The position numbers were made by a program, and so were the translations under genes. From Helicobacter felistomachi (GTDB lineage Bacteria; Campylobacterota; Campylobacteria; Campylobacterales; Helicobacteraceae): a stretch of DNA of 64,000 bases. This document shows positions 54,411-64,000 of this stretch, one piece after another; positions within the stretch are counted from its first letter, which is position 1; each line of letters begins with the position of its first letter. The notes beneath the pieces are model-generated. The model was not told the origin of the DNA, ran no database searches, and saw only the letters and a list, made by a program, of their open reading frames with translations. The DNA lies in NCBI RefSeq assembly GCF_030296895.1, contig NZ_AP028022.1, forward strand, positions 1,302,001-1,366,000, given 5' to 3'.

Positions 54411-56610
54411 CTATAACTTCACAATTTGCGCCCCAGAGCCGCCTAAATTGTAGGGGGCATCGCTAAATTCGAGGACTTTGGGGTGTTTTTTGAGCCACTC
54501 TCTTAAAGCGTTTCGTAAAATCCCCTTGCCCTTGCCATGCACAATCAGCACCTCTTCAAAGCCGGCCAGCAAAGCGTTGGCTAAGAAATCTTGGGCTTGC
54601 TCTAGGGCTTCTTGGGTGTCTAGACCGCATAAATCTAAACGCATTTGCCCCTTAGCTTGGGGTTTTTGTTTGATTTGCACCTGTGGCTTGGGAGCTTGGG
54701 GTTTGGGCTTTAATTTTAAACTCTCTGCCTTGACTTTAATTTTGAGCCCATTTTCTAACGCCACGCTGTAAAGCCCCCCACTAGTGCCCACAATCTCGCC
54801 GCCAAGCTTGCCATAGCCCACAAAATCGCCCACTTCTAGGCTTGGGGGCTCTTTGGCTTCTTTGGGCTCTTTTTTTAGGCTGGCTTGGATTTGCTGGATT
54901 TGCTGGTGGGCTTGGCTTATGTTTTTTTGACGGTTAAACTCTCTTAGCGTCTCTTGCATTTGCTTTAGGGCTTGGGCGTAGCTTTGCTCTAGGGTGTTTA
55001 ATTTTGCCTCTTTGGCTCTTTGCGCCTCTTGCATTTTTCTTAGCTTTTCTTGGTAGCCTTGCTCTTGCGTTTCTTTCATTGCTTGCAATTCTTGTTGCTT
55101 GCTTTGCAACTCTTGCTCTAACGCGCTGGTGCGCTCAATCAAGGCGTTTAAGTTCTCTTGCTCTGTGCCATAAAGCTCTTTTGCCTCAGTGATGAGCTCA
55201 GGGGGCACGCCATAACGCAAAGCGGTTTCAAAGGCGTAGCTTTTGCCAATGAGCCCCGGGGTAAAGGTGTAGGTAGGCATTTGGGCTTGGTGGTCGTAAT
55301 TGGCGGCTAAAAGTTGCACGGAGGGGTTTTTGGCTAAAAGCAAAGCCAAATGCTTGTGGTGGGTGGTTACCACGATTTTAGCCCCCTCTTTGATGAGCTT
55401 TTCTAAGAGGGCTTTGTAAAGACAACTGGCTTCTGCTGCGTCTGTGCCTAGCTCGATTTCGTCTATGCCGAGTAGAAGGTTAGGGGTGTTTAAAGCGTGG
55501 GTGAAGTCAAGCATGCGTCCGGCAAAGGTGGAGATGTCGTTTTGGCTGTTTTGCGGGTCGCTGATGATGGCTTGGATGTTCTCAATGTGGGGGATTTTAG
55601 AGTGGTGGGGGTTGATCTTAAAGGGCAAGAAGTGTTTAGCCAGCCACACGCTGGCAAGCACGGATTTTAAAAGCATGGTCTTGCCCCCCGTATTCACGCC
55701 CGTAACGAGCAATAAAGAATGGTTGAAATCCACGCTTAAGGGCTTGGGCTCTTTCAGGCTGGGGTGGGCGAAGTCTTTGAGCACGAATTGTCCGCTGGTA
55801 TTGGGCTTGACAAAGTTTAAACCCAAACTTTTGGCAAAGCTAATGCGTGCTTGTAGGTGGTCTAGGTAGTCAAATTGCTTGTCAAAAAAGCGTAAAAAGA
55901 GAAATAGGGGGTGGAATTTCGTGCTCCATTGGGTGCAGATTTGTTGTAAGCAATGTTCTATTTCGGCGCGGGTTTCTTGGATTTTATGGCTTAAAGTTTT
56001 TGCCTCTAAGGGCTCTATGTAAAATTGTCCGCTATGCGAGCGGGCAATCACAATGCCCTTAAACACGCTAGAAAAGCCCGGTTTGAGTAGCAAGGTTTCT
56101 ATGCCCTGCACCAAATGCACTTGGCGATCGACTAGGTAGGGCTCTAAAGATTTTTGCCCCAAGATTTGGCTAAAGATTTTTTGTTGGGATTTTTTGAGCC
56201 GTTGTAGGCTCTCTTGGTGTGCGTCTAGCTCGGGGTAAAACCCGCTCTTAAAGCCCGCTTCCTCTTGCATGTGCGTTTCTAATTGCAACAACTCTTGGGG
56301 GATATTTAAGCTTTGCAAGTAGGCGTAAAGGGTGGGGGATTTGGGGGGACTTGCTTTTTTAGGCGTAAAAAATAGCGGGTGATTTGGATCAAAGCAAACA
56401 ATGCCTCAAGGTGCAACACCCCCTTTTTTAAAGGCTTTTAAGGGCTCGTTTAGGGGGGCAAGGGGGGTGGGGGGCAAGCTCTAGGCTTTCAAGCTCTTGT
56501 AAATGCATCCAAGTGTGCTCGGGGAAGTGAAAGGTGATGTCTTTAGGGCGGGCTAGAAAGCGGGTAAATTGTTCTAAAAAGGGGGCTAAATCGAGCTGTT
56601 TGGCGATCAT
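54411..56610 (-). pseudogene. mutS2: MutS2 DNA repair/recombination ATPase, two N-terminal frameshifts
   Basis: ATG 56610 overlaps the stop of the preceding gene (ATGA). The first frame ([15 protein letters not shown]) stops at 56428 after a shift by a T6/C5 stretch (56419-56429). A middle piece (HLEALFALIQITRYFLRLKK) shifts again at T6 (56355-56360). The rest is a long frame with Walker A GVNTGGKTM, GIDEIELGTDAAEASCLY (Walker B), a coiled-coil clamp and a C-terminal Smr nuclease domain (LDLCGLDTQEAL, VLIVHGKGKG). All parts together make about 730 residues, close to H. pylori MutS2. MutS2 limits recombination and repairs oxidative damage in Helicobacter. Loss of the N-terminus would likely inactivate it unless the shifts are sequencing errors. 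Confidence 0.8.
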
Positions 56611-56948
56611 TTGGGGCTTTGGCAAGTTTGTAAATCCACCAGCACGCCTTGCATGGGGGTGTTTTGTTTGCCAAGAAAACTTAAAGTCCCTGAAACCAAA
56701 CTAAAATCCTTTTGGCTCACCTTCACCCCATTGCAATCCAGCACCACACCCCGTAAAAAATCTCTTTGCAAGGCGACTTGCTCTTTATTGATTAAATCTT
56801 GCTTGTAGGTGTAAAGCCCTAGCCCTATGGCAAGTGCGCCTAAAAACAGCACCACCGCGATTTTTTGCTTAAACCCCCTGCCAAAGAAGTCTTTGAGTAA
56901 AAACCACAACAGCACAAGGACTAAGCCTAAAACAATCCACCCGCTCAC
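56607..56948 (-). CDS. Small membrane-anchored unknown protein (113 aa)
   Basis: Two hydrophobic segments near the N-terminus ([18 protein letters not shown] and [19 protein letters not shown]) are followed by a 60-residue polar domain with two cysteines ([22 protein letters not shown]). H. pylori has a similar gene between mutS2 and murC. The start overlaps the end of murC by four bases and the stop overlaps the mutS2 ATG, so translation is coupled along the operon. Function unknown. Confidence 0.72.
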   Translation of the reverse strand: MSGWIVLGLVLVLLWFLLKDFFGRGFKQKIAVVLFLGALAIGLGLYTYKQDLINKEQVALQRDFLRGVVLDCNGVKVSQKDFSLVSGTLSFLGKQNTPMQGVLVDLQTCQSPK

Positions 56949-58279
56949 ACTTCTCCCCTAAGTTGCGTGGTGATGTCGCCCGCCCCAAAGCCAATGGCTA
57001 GCCCTCTTTTAAGGGTGCGGATTTTCACGCCTTGCACGAACAACTCTAGCCCCTCTTGGGTGCGCCAAAGGCGGTCGATGAAGGTGGGCTGTAAATGCCC
57101 GAACAAGGCTTGCATGTCTAGCTCTCTTACAGCTTCGCCCGCCCGCCACACGGGCAAGATGTAAAGCTGGCTCACAATCGGGTGGTTAAAGCACTCTTGA
57201 AAGCCCTTGAGATTGTCAAATAAACGGGAGTATTTGTGCGGTTGCCAAAACACCACCGCCTCTTTAAGCCCTTTTAAGTCAGCGTAAGTTTGCAAGGCTT
57301 GCAAAGTGGCGGCGATTTCTGTGGGGTGGTGGGCATAGTCGTCTATGAGTACAAACTCCCCCTTTTGCAAAATGTCAAAGCGTTTTTTTATGCCCTTGAA
57401 GTCCAAAAGGTTTTTTCTCAGCTCTTCTAGGGGCAATTCCTCTAAGGCGGCTAAAATCGCTAGGCTCGCATTGTGTGCCGTGTGTGCGCCCAGCCCCCAC
57501 ACCTCAAATTTGCCGTAATCTTTCAAGGTGAAACGGGTGTAGGGCTCGTCCTCTTTTAAAAAGTATTCAATGTGGCTGATGTCCTCGCTGGGGTTTAGGC
57601 GGATCGCCTCTAAATCCAAACCCTTTAAAAAGGGGTCTTCTACATTGATGACACGCCTTTTTCCCATTTTGATAAAATCTGTGTAAGCTTGATAAAACGC
57701 CTTTAAATCGTAGTTATAGCCCTCTAAATGCTCCACTTCAGCGTTTGTAACAAGGGCACAATAGGGATTGGAGCTTAGAAAACTTTGGTCTGACTCGTCT
57801 GCCTCAAAGACCAAACTAGGGCTCTGGCTCTCCCGCACATTGGAGCCAAAGGCTTTAGACGATGCCCCGATGATCGCCCCAAAATGGGGCAATAGGGCAG
57901 AAAGCATGGCACTGGTGGTGCTTTTGCCATGCGCTCCACACACGCTAAACACCCGTTTATCGCCCAAGATATACTCTAAAGCCCTCTTGCGCGAGAGGAT
58001 CACGCAATTTTTCTCCATAGCCGCCACGATCTCTACATTATCCACTTTAATGATTGCCGAGTGGATCACCACCTCTTGGTCGGTGAGCGCGCTAGGATCA
58101 TGCGGGATGGTGATGGGGATGCCTAGCCCCTCTAAATAGGTGGTGATGGAGCTTTTGGCGATGTCCGAGCCGCTCACCACCGCCCCCTGTGCTTTTAAAT
58201 ACTTGGCTAGCCCTGAAATACCGATGCCCCCGATGCCGATGAAGTGGATTTTATAAGTATGGATGGGGCGATCTAGCAT
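56945..58279 (-). CDS. murC: UDP-N-acetylmuramate--L-alanine ligase
   Basis: The 444-residue Mur ligase adds L-alanine to UDP-MurNAc, the first step of the peptidoglycan stem peptide. Nucleotide-binding [19 protein letters not shown] loop [25 protein letters not shown] and [14 protein letters not shown] are all present. Intact. It overlaps the aminotransferase gene by seven bases and the following small membrane gene by four, matching the order in H. pylori. Confidence 0.94.
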   Translation of the reverse strand: MLDRPIHTYKIHFIGIGGIGISGLAKYLKAQGAVVSGSDIAKSSITTYLEGLGIPITIPHDPSALTDQEVVIHSAIIKVDNVEIVAAMEKNCVILSRKRALEYILGDKRVFSVCGAHGKSTTSAMLSALLPHFGAIIGASSKAFGSNVRESQSPSLVFEADESDQSFLSSNPYCALVTNAEVEHLEGYNYDLKAFYQAYTDFIKMGKRRVINVEDPFLKGLDLEAIRLNPSEDISHIEYFLKEDEPYTRFTLKDYGKFEVWGLGAHTAHNASLAILAALEELPLEELRKNLLDFKGIKKRFDILQKGEFVLIDDYAHHPTEIAATLQALQTYADLKGLKEAVVFWQPHKYSRLFDNLKGFQECFNHPIVSQLYILPVWRAGEAVRELDMQALFGHLQPTFIDRLWRTQEGLELFVQGVKIRTLKRGLAIGFGAGDITTQLRGEV

Positions 58280-59388
58280 AAGTAGCTGTCTAGGGCGTTT
58301 TTAAGGGCGTTTAGGGCGGGGGCTAGGCGATCGGGGGCATAGACCAAAGCCACCCTGACAAAGTCCTTAGTGTGTGGGCTATCGCCATAGCCCAAAAACG
58401 CCCCAGGCAAGACTTTTAGCCCCTCTGTGGTGTAAAGGTGCTTGGCAAATTTCTGCCCGTCCTTCACTTCTAGCCACACATAAAAGCTTGTGGGATAAAC
58501 GGGCACGCTTAAAATCTCTTGGGCGAGGTTTAGATTTTTGGCGTAAATGTGACGGATTTGCTCTTGGACTTTTAAATCTAGCCACCCTACGGCACTGGCG
58601 TGTTGCAAGGGCAAAGGCAAGGCACAACCGCTGTAACTTCTAAAGACTTGATAGGGCTTTAAAATTTGAGCATCCCCGGCGATGTAGCCACTTCTAAGCC
58701 CTGGTGCGCTTAGGGTTTTGGATAAAGAATTGATGGCAAGGACATTTTTAAAGTCTGTGTTGCCGACCTCTATGCACGCTTGTAAAACGCTCGGGGGGGT
58801 GGTGGCGTAGATGTTGCTGTAACATTCGTCATTGACTAAGAGAAAATCCTCATCCAAAGCCCTTTGCACCCACTCTTTGAGTTCCTCCAAATCTAGGGTG
58901 CGCCCTGTGGGGTTGTTAGGCGAGTTTAAGATGACTAAGTCAGCTTCTTGCTCTAGCGTGGGCGTGAAGTCATTTTCTAGGCTTAAATCCATCAAGACCA
59001 CTTGCGCCCGTGCCACCCTTGCGCTGGCTAAATAGACCTGATAAAAGGGGTTAGCAAAGGCGATTTTAGGGGCTTGTTTGTCGTGTAGATAGAAAATAGG
59101 CAAGCTAAATAAAACTTCTTTAGAGCCAAAGGTGGGGATCACCTGCTCTTTAGACAACTCCACACCAAAGCGTTTTTTCACAAACGCCATTTGCGCCTCT
59201 TTTAAAAAGTCCTCACCGCTGCTTTTAGGGTAAAAGCGTAGTTCGTGGGTGTGGGCTTTTAAGGTGTCTTGTACGCTAAGAGGGGTTTCAAATTGCGGTT
59301 CACCGATCGACAAATCTAGGGGCACCCCCCCCCTCTTGCAATCTTTTAACAATTCTCTTAGGCGTTCAAAGGGGTAAGGCTCAAACAT
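58273..59388 (-). CDS. dapC: PLP aminotransferase, probably succinyldiaminopimelate transaminase
   Basis: The 371-residue class I aminotransferase has [29 protein letters not shown] and the PLP lysine in [19 protein letters not shown]. In H. pylori the homologue beside murC serves as DapC in the succinylase route to diaminopimelate, which fits its neighbour murC and the presence of dapF in the window. Substrate assignment is by context. A minus-strand TATAAT (59417-59412) lies 24 bases before its ATG. Confidence 0.82.
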   Translation of the reverse strand: MFEPYPFERLRELLKDCKRGGVPLDLSIGEPQFETPLSVQDTLKAHTHELRFYPKSSGEDFLKEAQMAFVKKRFGVELSKEQVIPTFGSKEVLFSLPIFYLHDKQAPKIAFANPFYQVYLASARVARAQVVLMDLSLENDFTPTLEQEADLVILNSPNNPTGRTLDLEELKEWVQRALDEDFLLVNDECYSNIYATTPPSVLQACIEVGNTDFKNVLAINSLSKTLSAPGLRSGYIAGDAQILKPYQVFRSYSGCALPLPLQHASAVGWLDLKVQEQIRHIYAKNLNLAQEILSVPVYPTSFYVWLEVKDGQKFAKHLYTTEGLKVLPGAFLGYGDSPHTKDFVRVALVYAPDRLAPALNALKNALDSYLC

Positions 59389-59411
59389 GCATTTCTCCGC
59401 TAAAAGCCCCC

Positions 59412-59417
59412 ATTATA
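59412..59417 (-). promoter_or_regulatory. -10 box (TATAAT) of the dapC-murC operon
   Basis: TGGA followed by TATAAT on the minus strand, 24 bases before the dapC ATG, with GCGGAGAA as the ribosome site. The rest of the 160-base intergenic space holds a G7 run (59502-59508) and a GGCTTTAAAGCC palindrome. Confidence 0.45.
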
Positions 59418-59539
59418 TCCAAAATCTATTCTTCTTGGATCATGTGGTTTGTGCTAGGGGTTTGGGGTTTTGTTATGGGGGCTTTGTTGGTCTTGTAAAA
59501 AGGGGGGGCTTTAAAGCCACAGCCGGCCAGCAAACATGC

Positions 59540-59545
59540 TAAAAT
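59540..59545 (+). promoter_or_regulatory. -10 box of the gene at 59552 (leaderless arrangement)
   Basis: CATGC followed by TAAAAT, ending seven bases before the ATG at 59552. No ribosome site fits between them. Confidence 0.45.
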
Positions 59546-59551
59546 GCAAAC

Positions 59552-60001
59552 ATGAAAAACGCGCAAAAGATTTTCTCCCAGCTCTTAAAGCAACCCCACT
59601 TAGCCCCCCTAAAAGTGCGCTTGCAACTCGAGCAGTTGAAATTATACCTCCCACAAGGTATTCTTATAGGACTGCGCTGTATTGTATTGAAACAAACTAA
59701 ACTTTTGCTTGTCTTCAAGCACCCCAGCGCCCAGTTGTATTTTAATGGGCAAAAGAGCTATTACACCCCCATTCTCTTAAACGCCGCTAAAAAATTAGAC
59801 CTCCCCACACAGCCCACGGAAGTGCAAGGCTACCTCCCCAAGCGCATACAACAAGAGTTTGAAACCAAGCCCCCCAAACTTTACTACAATGAGCGGGCAA
59901 AAGGCGACTTTGAAAACCCCTTTAGCGACCCGGCTTTAAGAGAAATTCTAGAAAATATCCGCACCTGCATTAAAAAGCACAATGGATCGCAAAACCCTTG
60001 A
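59552..60001 (+). CDS. Conserved small protein upstream of uvrC (149 aa)
   Basis: The protein begins MKNAQKIFSQLLKQP, followed by a beta-rich centre (GILIGLRCIVLKQTKLLLVF) and a polar, proline-rich C-terminus. H. pylori has a similar gene just before uvrC. The LIGLRC.VLK pattern and small size recall DUF721-type nucleic-acid-associated proteins, but this is weak. It overlaps uvrC by 20 bases. The -10 box lies only seven bases before the ATG, so its mRNA is likely leaderless. Confidence 0.65.
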   Translation: MKNAQKIFSQLLKQPHLAPLKVRLQLEQLKLYLPQGILIGLRCIVLKQTKLLLVFKHPSAQLYFNGQKSYYTPILLNAAKKLDLPTQPTEVQGYLPKRIQQEFETKPPKLYYNERAKGDFENPFSDPALREILENIRTCIKKHNGSQNP

Positions 60002-61239
60002 GAATCTCCCCACTACCAGTGGGGTTTATCTGTATTTTGACGCGAAAGATAACCTGCTCTATGTCGGTAAGGCAAAGAATTTACAAAAACGCATTTTGAG
60101 TTACTTTAAAATACAAGGCGAGCAACTCGTCCCTAATCCTAAAAACAGCGTCCGTATCCAACGGATGACAAGCCAAATCGCCCATTTGCAAGTGCAAACC
60201 ACAGCAAGCGAAGAAGAAGCCCTACTTTTAGAAAATAAACTCATTAAAACCAAACAACCCAAATACAACATCCTTTTAAAAGACTCCAAAACCTACCCCT
60301 ACATTTGCCTAGACTTAAACAAACCCTACCCCACCCTAGAGCGCACCAGAGAGCCCCTAGAAGGGTGTAGGTGTTTTTTGGCCCCTTTAGCCTCGCCTCT
60401 TTAGAGCTCTTAGAAAGCGTGCAAAGTTTAATCCCCTTAGTGCAAAGCAAGAATTGTTTAAAAGGCAAAAAACCCTGCATTTTCCACCAAATGGGGCGTT
60501 GTTTAGCCCCTTGCAGCGGCAAAGTGAGCCCACAAGAATACGCCCCCCTCGTGCAAGAAGCCCTAGACTTGCTAGAGCATAAAGACAAATTATGCGCCCG
60601 ACTTAAAGAGCGCATGCGTGTTTTAGCCACTAAGGAGCGTTTTGAAGAAGCGGCGATTTTTAGAGATTATTGGCAAGCCGTACAGACCCTACTCAAGCGC
60701 ACAGAACAGCCCGAAGTGCAAATGGGGCGTTTCTTGCAAGAGCTCTTAGGGCTTAGCAAACCCCCTAAACGCATTGAAGTTTTTGATGTGAGCCACCACG
60801 CTCAAAGCGCATGCGTGGGGGGGATGGTCGTGTATTCTAGGGGCAAATGGGTTAAAAGTGCTTACAGACGCTACAGCCTAAGAGGCATAGACGAATACGC
60901 CCAAATGCAAGAAATGCTAGAAAGGCGCACCAAACACGGGGGCTTACCCGATTTGTGGCTTTTAGATGGCGGCCGGGCTCAAGCCCTCTTAGCCACGAAA
61001 ATTCTAAAGAGCGTGGGGGCTCGCGTGGCGGTGGTGGCCTTAGCCAAAGAAAAGGCAAACAAAAGAGCCAAAAGGGGGTGGGGATGTGGCGGATACAATT
61101 TATAGCGTGGAGCAAACTTGGCATCTAGAACCACAAGACGTGCGGCTACAATTTTTACAGAATTTGAGAGATGAAGCACACCGCTTCGCGCTTGCCTACC
61201 ACAGGCAACAAAAGCGCAAAGCCTCTTTGGGGTATTAGG
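59982..61239 (+). pseudogene. uvrC: Excinuclease ABC subunit C, deleted and frameshifted
   Basis: The GIY-YIG nuclease half is recognisable: LPTTSGVYLYFDAKDNLLYV, GKAKNLQKRILSYF and KYNILLKDSKTYPYI. A shift at T6 (60374-60379) breaks it. The next frame gives FGPFSLASLELLESV and the UVR segment ERFEEAAIFRDYWQ, then jumps from EQPEVQM straight to PKRIEVFDVSHH of the RNase H-like half, so about 150 residues between them are deleted. A second shift at G5 (61074-61078) follows, and the frame ends at GY without the helix-hairpin-helix tail. Total is about 420 residues instead of about 590. UvrC makes both incisions in nucleotide excision repair; this copy is almost certainly non-functional. Confidence 0.88.
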
Positions 61240-61240
61240 T

Positions 61241-61486
61241 TTACTTGCGGGGATTTGCCTCTGTTACCCGAATGGTCCTACCCATAAAGTCCGTGTTGTC
61301 CAACTTAGCGATGGCTTGTTGTGCGCCCTCGTCTTCCATTTCCACAAAGCCAAAACCTTTCGGTCTCTTTGTTTCGCGATCTTGGATCAACTTCACAGAG
61401 TTTACGGCACCAAACTGGCTAAAGAGTTCCTCAACCTCCTGATTTGTTGCGCTATAAACCAAATTCCCTACATAAATGTTCTTCAA
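61241..61486 (-). CDS. RRM-type RNA-binding protein
   Basis: The 81-residue protein is a single RNA recognition motif: RNP2 KNIYVGNLVYS at the start and RNP1 KGFGFVEME in the third strand, with conserved aromatic residues. H. pylori has the same small RRM protein. These resemble cyanobacterial Rbp proteins and probably bind mRNA. It has its own promoter, TAGAAT on the minus strand at 61546-61541, about 55 bases before the ATG. It is convergent with uvrC, with one base between them. Confidence 0.9.
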   Translation of the reverse strand: MKNIYVGNLVYSATNQEVEELFSQFGAVNSVKLIQDRETKRPKGFGFVEMEDEGAQQAIAKLDNTDFMGRTIRVTEANPRK

Positions 61487-61592
61487 GGCGTTTCTCCACT
61501 AGATTTAGTCCTGTGTTAAAAATAAACAAAGAACGAGTCGATTCTAACACAAAGCAACTTAATAATGGTAAATGGCTTGTTGACACTAAGGG

Positions 61593-62825
61593 CTATTCAT
61601 TGCGTAAAATAGACAATGCATCCACACTGGCTGCCTTGCGGGCAGGATAATAAGAAGACAGAGCGACAATGACAAGTGCGCCCACTAAAGTGCTGCAAAA
61701 ATCCACAACAGATAAGTCTAGGGGGAGCTTGTTGATCCCATAGACATCGGCGGGCAAAGAGATGATAGGAAAGGTGGCAAGCACCCACAACACCAAAAAG
61801 GCTAGAAGCACGCCTAGTACAATCCCCCCCACGCCAATCACTGAGCCCAAAGCAAAAAAGCTTTTTTGGATTTCTTTAGCGGTCGCGCCAAGGCTCAGCA
61901 ATAGGGCGATTTCTTTACGGCGATTCATCACCACCATTAAAAGAGAGCTGATGATATTGAGCGAAGCCATTAAAATAATGAGCATGAGCACAATGAAAAG
62001 GGCACGCTTTTCTAACGCCATGGCCGAAAAGAAGTTGCCATTTTGTTGCCACCACCCCTCAATGTCTACACCATTGTTGGGGATTTCTTTAAGGGCTTGT
62101 TTGATTTTCTCCATGTCTTGCATGGGATGTTTGGAGTAAACGTGCACGCCGTCATACACCCCCGCAGGTAAGTCCCTAATTGCTTGCAGAGCCTCTATAT
62201 TTGTGTATAAATAACTGCCATCGTAAGCCTTGAGTCCCGATTCAAAAAAGCCTTTCAAACTAAAGCGTTTCATTGTGGGCGAAAGCACAAAGCCCGTAGG
62301 CTCTAACTTCGTGAAGAACAAATCAACGCTACGTGTGTTGCCTAAGAGCAGAGATTCCTTAAAGCCCTTGCCTGCCACTAAATTAAAAGGGGCCTGTTTG
62401 AAAGCTTGTAAATTGACCCCTTCTAACCCCTTTTTTAAAATGTTGTTGATCTGCACTTCTTTTTGTATATCCACACCAAAAAGCATGCCTCCACTCAGCA
62501 TGCCATTAAAACGCGCCACGACTTGGCTCTGTAAATAAGGGCTAAAACGCAAATTTGGGAAGCGTTTTTCTAGGGCGCTTAAAGTCCTTTGCTCCACGCC
62601 GTAGTAGCTTGTCGCATAGAGCGTGAGCGGGTAGTTCATCACAAAGAGCTTTTTTTCAAACTCGGCGTTCATGCCATTCATGATCGCCATCGCCACGATG
62701 AGCACCATCACGCCCACGCCCACGCCCAAAAAGGCTAAGATCGCCGTGATGCTGATGAAAGGTTGGGTCTTGTCAAAGCGCAGATAGCGGCGCACTAAAA
62801 ACGCCACTAAAGAAGTTTTAGACAT
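61593..62825 (-). CDS. lolE: Lipoprotein-releasing ABC transporter permease (LolC/LolE type)
   Basis: The frame opens at 62903, but ATG 62825 ([19 protein letters not shown]) is the family start and overlaps the end of secA by eight bases. It has one N-terminal membrane helix ([23 protein letters not shown]), a large periplasmic domain to about residue 265, then three helices with [36 protein letters not shown] and a C-terminal [18 protein letters not shown]. It frees outer-membrane lipoproteins from the inner membrane. Helicobacter has one such permease rather than a LolC/LolE pair; the symbol could equally be lolF. Confidence 0.85.
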   Translation of the reverse strand: MSKTSLVAFLVRRYLRFDKTQPFISITAILAFLGVGVGVMVLIVAMAIMNGMNAEFEKKLFVMNYPLTLYATSYYGVEQRTLSALEKRFPNLRFSPYLQSQVVARFNGMLSGGMLFGVDIQKEVQINNILKKGLEGVNLQAFKQAPFNLVAGKGFKESLLLGNTRSVDLFFTKLEPTGFVLSPTMKRFSLKGFFESGLKAYDGSYLYTNIEALQAIRDLPAGVYDGVHVYSKHPMQDMEKIKQALKEIPNNGVDIEGWWQQNGNFFSAMALEKRALFIVLMLIILMASLNIISSLLMVVMNRRKEIALLLSLGATAKEIQKSFFALGSVIGVGGIVLGVLLAFLVLWVLATFPIISLPADVYGINKLPLDLSVVDFCSTLVGALVIVALSSYYPARKAASVDALSILRNE

Positions 62826-64000
62826 CCGTGGGTTTGTTGTTGGTTGCAAAAATGCCTTTTTTAGGTCCGCTCTTGCCATGGCAATTTTTATACTTTTTGC
62901 CACTGCCGCAATGGCAAGGGGCGTTTCTAGCGATGGTCTTTGGTTTAGACTCTGCCCAATTGCTCAATCCCGCTTCGATGTCTTGGTTGTTGAAGTTAAG
63001 TTCTAATGGATCGTCCTCTAAGCCACTCAAAAAGCGATCGGTGTCTTCTGGGGTGTTGGCGATCAATTCAAGTTTATAAAAGGTCTTGATCGCCTCTACT
63101 TTTATGGAGTCGATGAGCTCTAAAAAGAGGTTATAGCTCTCTTTTTTATACTCCACAAGGGGGTCTTTTTGGTTATAGCCCCTAAGCCCAATGCCTGTTT
63201 TGAGATTGTCCATGGTGTAAAGGTGTTCGCGCCAAGCGTTGTCTAAAATCTGCAAATACACCACCCGCTCGATTCGGTTTTGATCCTCCACATGCGCCAT
63301 TTTGGCGGCGTATTGCACCTCTAGGGCTTCTAAAATAAAGTTTTCCACAGAGTTAAAATCTCTTTCTTGCAAGGGGCTAAAGTCAATGGCCGTGCTGAAA
63401 TCCTCTTGTAAGGCTTTGGCGGCGTTTTCTAAGTCCTCGTCCGAGAAGTCCTGTTCTTTAAAAGCTTGGTTGTTCTCCAAAATGCGTGCCACGGTGTATT
63501 GGCGGTTCTCAGCAATGCGCGCGCCGATGTCGTAGTTTTCATCTAAGAGTTCGTTGCGGAATTTATAGACGGTCTTGCGCTGCTCGTTGGCGACATCGTC
63601 ATACTCTAGCAGGTGCTTACGACTCTCAAAGTGCAGGGCTTCTACTTTCTTTTGGGCGTTCTCCACGGAGCGCGTCACTAATTTAGACTCGATGTATTCG
63701 CCATCTTGTAAGCCCAACTTTTCCATCACGCCCTTGATGCGATCGCTGCCAAAGATTCTAAGCAAGCCATCCTCAAGGCTTAAATAAAATTGACTCACCC
63801 CCGGATCGCCCTGCCTTCCAGAGCGTCCCCTTAGTTGGTTGTCGATTCGACGGCTTTCGTGCCGCTCTGTGCCGATGATGTAAAGCCCGCCCAAAGCCTT
63901 GATCTCTTCGCTGATCTTAATGTCTACGCCCCGCCCCGCCATGTTCGTGGCGATGGTAACAGCCCCCTTAAGCCCCGCGTCTTTGATGATCTCCGCCTCT
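62818..64000 (-). CDS. secA: Preprotein translocase SecA, C-terminal part (5' end outside window)
   Basis: The frame is open to the window edge. Visible parts are the end of the second motor domain ([37 protein letters not shown]), the helical scaffold and wing region ([34 protein letters not shown]) and the zinc-binding tail [17 protein letters not shown] that binds SecB or the membrane. SecA drives protein export through SecYEG. About 393 residues are seen out of the usual 860-900. Followed by lolE with an eight-base overlap, as in H. pylori. Confidence 0.95.
   Translation of the reverse strand, partial: EAEIIKDAGLKGAVTIATNMAGRGVDIKISEEIKALGGLYIIGTERHESRRIDNQLRGRSGRQGDPGVSQFYLSLEDGLLRIFGSDRIKGVMEKLGLQDGEYIESKLVTRSVENAQKKVEALHFESRKHLLEYDDVANEQRKTVYKFRNELLDENYDIGARIAENRQYTVARILENNQAFKEQDFSDEDLENAAKALQEDFSTAIDFSPLQERDFNSVENFILEALEVQYAAKMAHVEDQNRIERVVYLQILDNAWREHLYTMDNLKTGIGLRGYNQKDPLVEYKKESYNLFLELIDSIKVEAIKTFYKLELIANTPEDTDRFLSGLEDDPLELNFNNQDIEAGLSNWAESKPKTIARNAPCHCGSGKKYKNCHGKSGPKKGIFATNNKPTDV

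Overview
The window comes from a gastric, non-pylori Helicobacter (H. felis / H. heilmannii / H. bizzozeronii type). I infer this from neighbour pairs that recall H. pylori gene order (ndk-DUF177-rpmF-plsX-fabH, mutS2-small ORF-murC-aminotransferase, secA-lolE, pdxJ-pdxA, dapF beside an AI-2E-family permease), from Helicobacter outer-membrane proteins, from homopolymer-tract phase variation, and from a selenocysteine formate dehydrogenase, which I do not recall in H. pylori. The exact species cannot be read from the sequence.

Layout. 1-2962: the end of a RavA/MoxR-type AAA+ ATPase, three small genes and a ViaA-like VWA protein. 2965-3145: a chain of hairpins that looks like a structured RNA, followed by a fragment of a GmrSD-like (DUF262/DUF1524) restriction enzyme. 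3953-5811: a YeiH-family membrane protein and a glycosyltransferase 25 gene switched off by a C11 tract. 5974-9528: trpD, a trpC-trpF fusion and trpB, without trpE/G or trpA. 9564-18639: an accessory cluster with a coiled-coil protein behind a G16 tract, a split Hsp70-like ATPase, a WXG100-like protein, a WXG/LXG-like protein with a WHH-type nuclease tail, a SUKH immunity protein, small unknowns and an FtsK/EssC-like ATPase. It looks like a type VII-related effector/toxin locus in a Gram-negative and is the most unusual part of the window. 18668-30211: broken thiE-like and outer-membrane-protein genes, lactate permease, dapF, gltX, manC and a wrecked gmd. 30204-36075 (minus): MATE, NhaC-like, aguB and speA. 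36164-42526: frameshifted selA, a chemoreceptor, PAP2 phosphatase, frameshifted wecA-like gene, pdxJ, pdxA. 42530-49815 (minus): Fdh subunits C, B and A (selenocysteine), Tat protein, TorD-like chaperone, guaC, ansB. 49943-52909: ndk, DUF177, rpmF, plsX, fabH. 53061-64000: hipO-like pseudogene, mutS2 pseudogene, small membrane protein, murC, dapC, a small gene, deleted uvrC, an RRM protein, lolE and the end of secA.

Two themes run through the window. First, reading frames are broken at many loci. Two lie at long tracts (C11, G16) that are classic contingency loci. Many others lie at runs of only 3-6 bases and could be genuine decay or base-calling error. Large deletions in uvrC and gmd and a nonsense codon in hipO cannot be homopolymer errors, so at least part of the decay is real. 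Second, several genes have a -10 box only 7-8 bases before the start codon, which predicts leaderless mRNAs.

No tRNA, rRNA or CRISPR array was seen. No stretch longer than about 300 bases lacks a gene or gene remnant.
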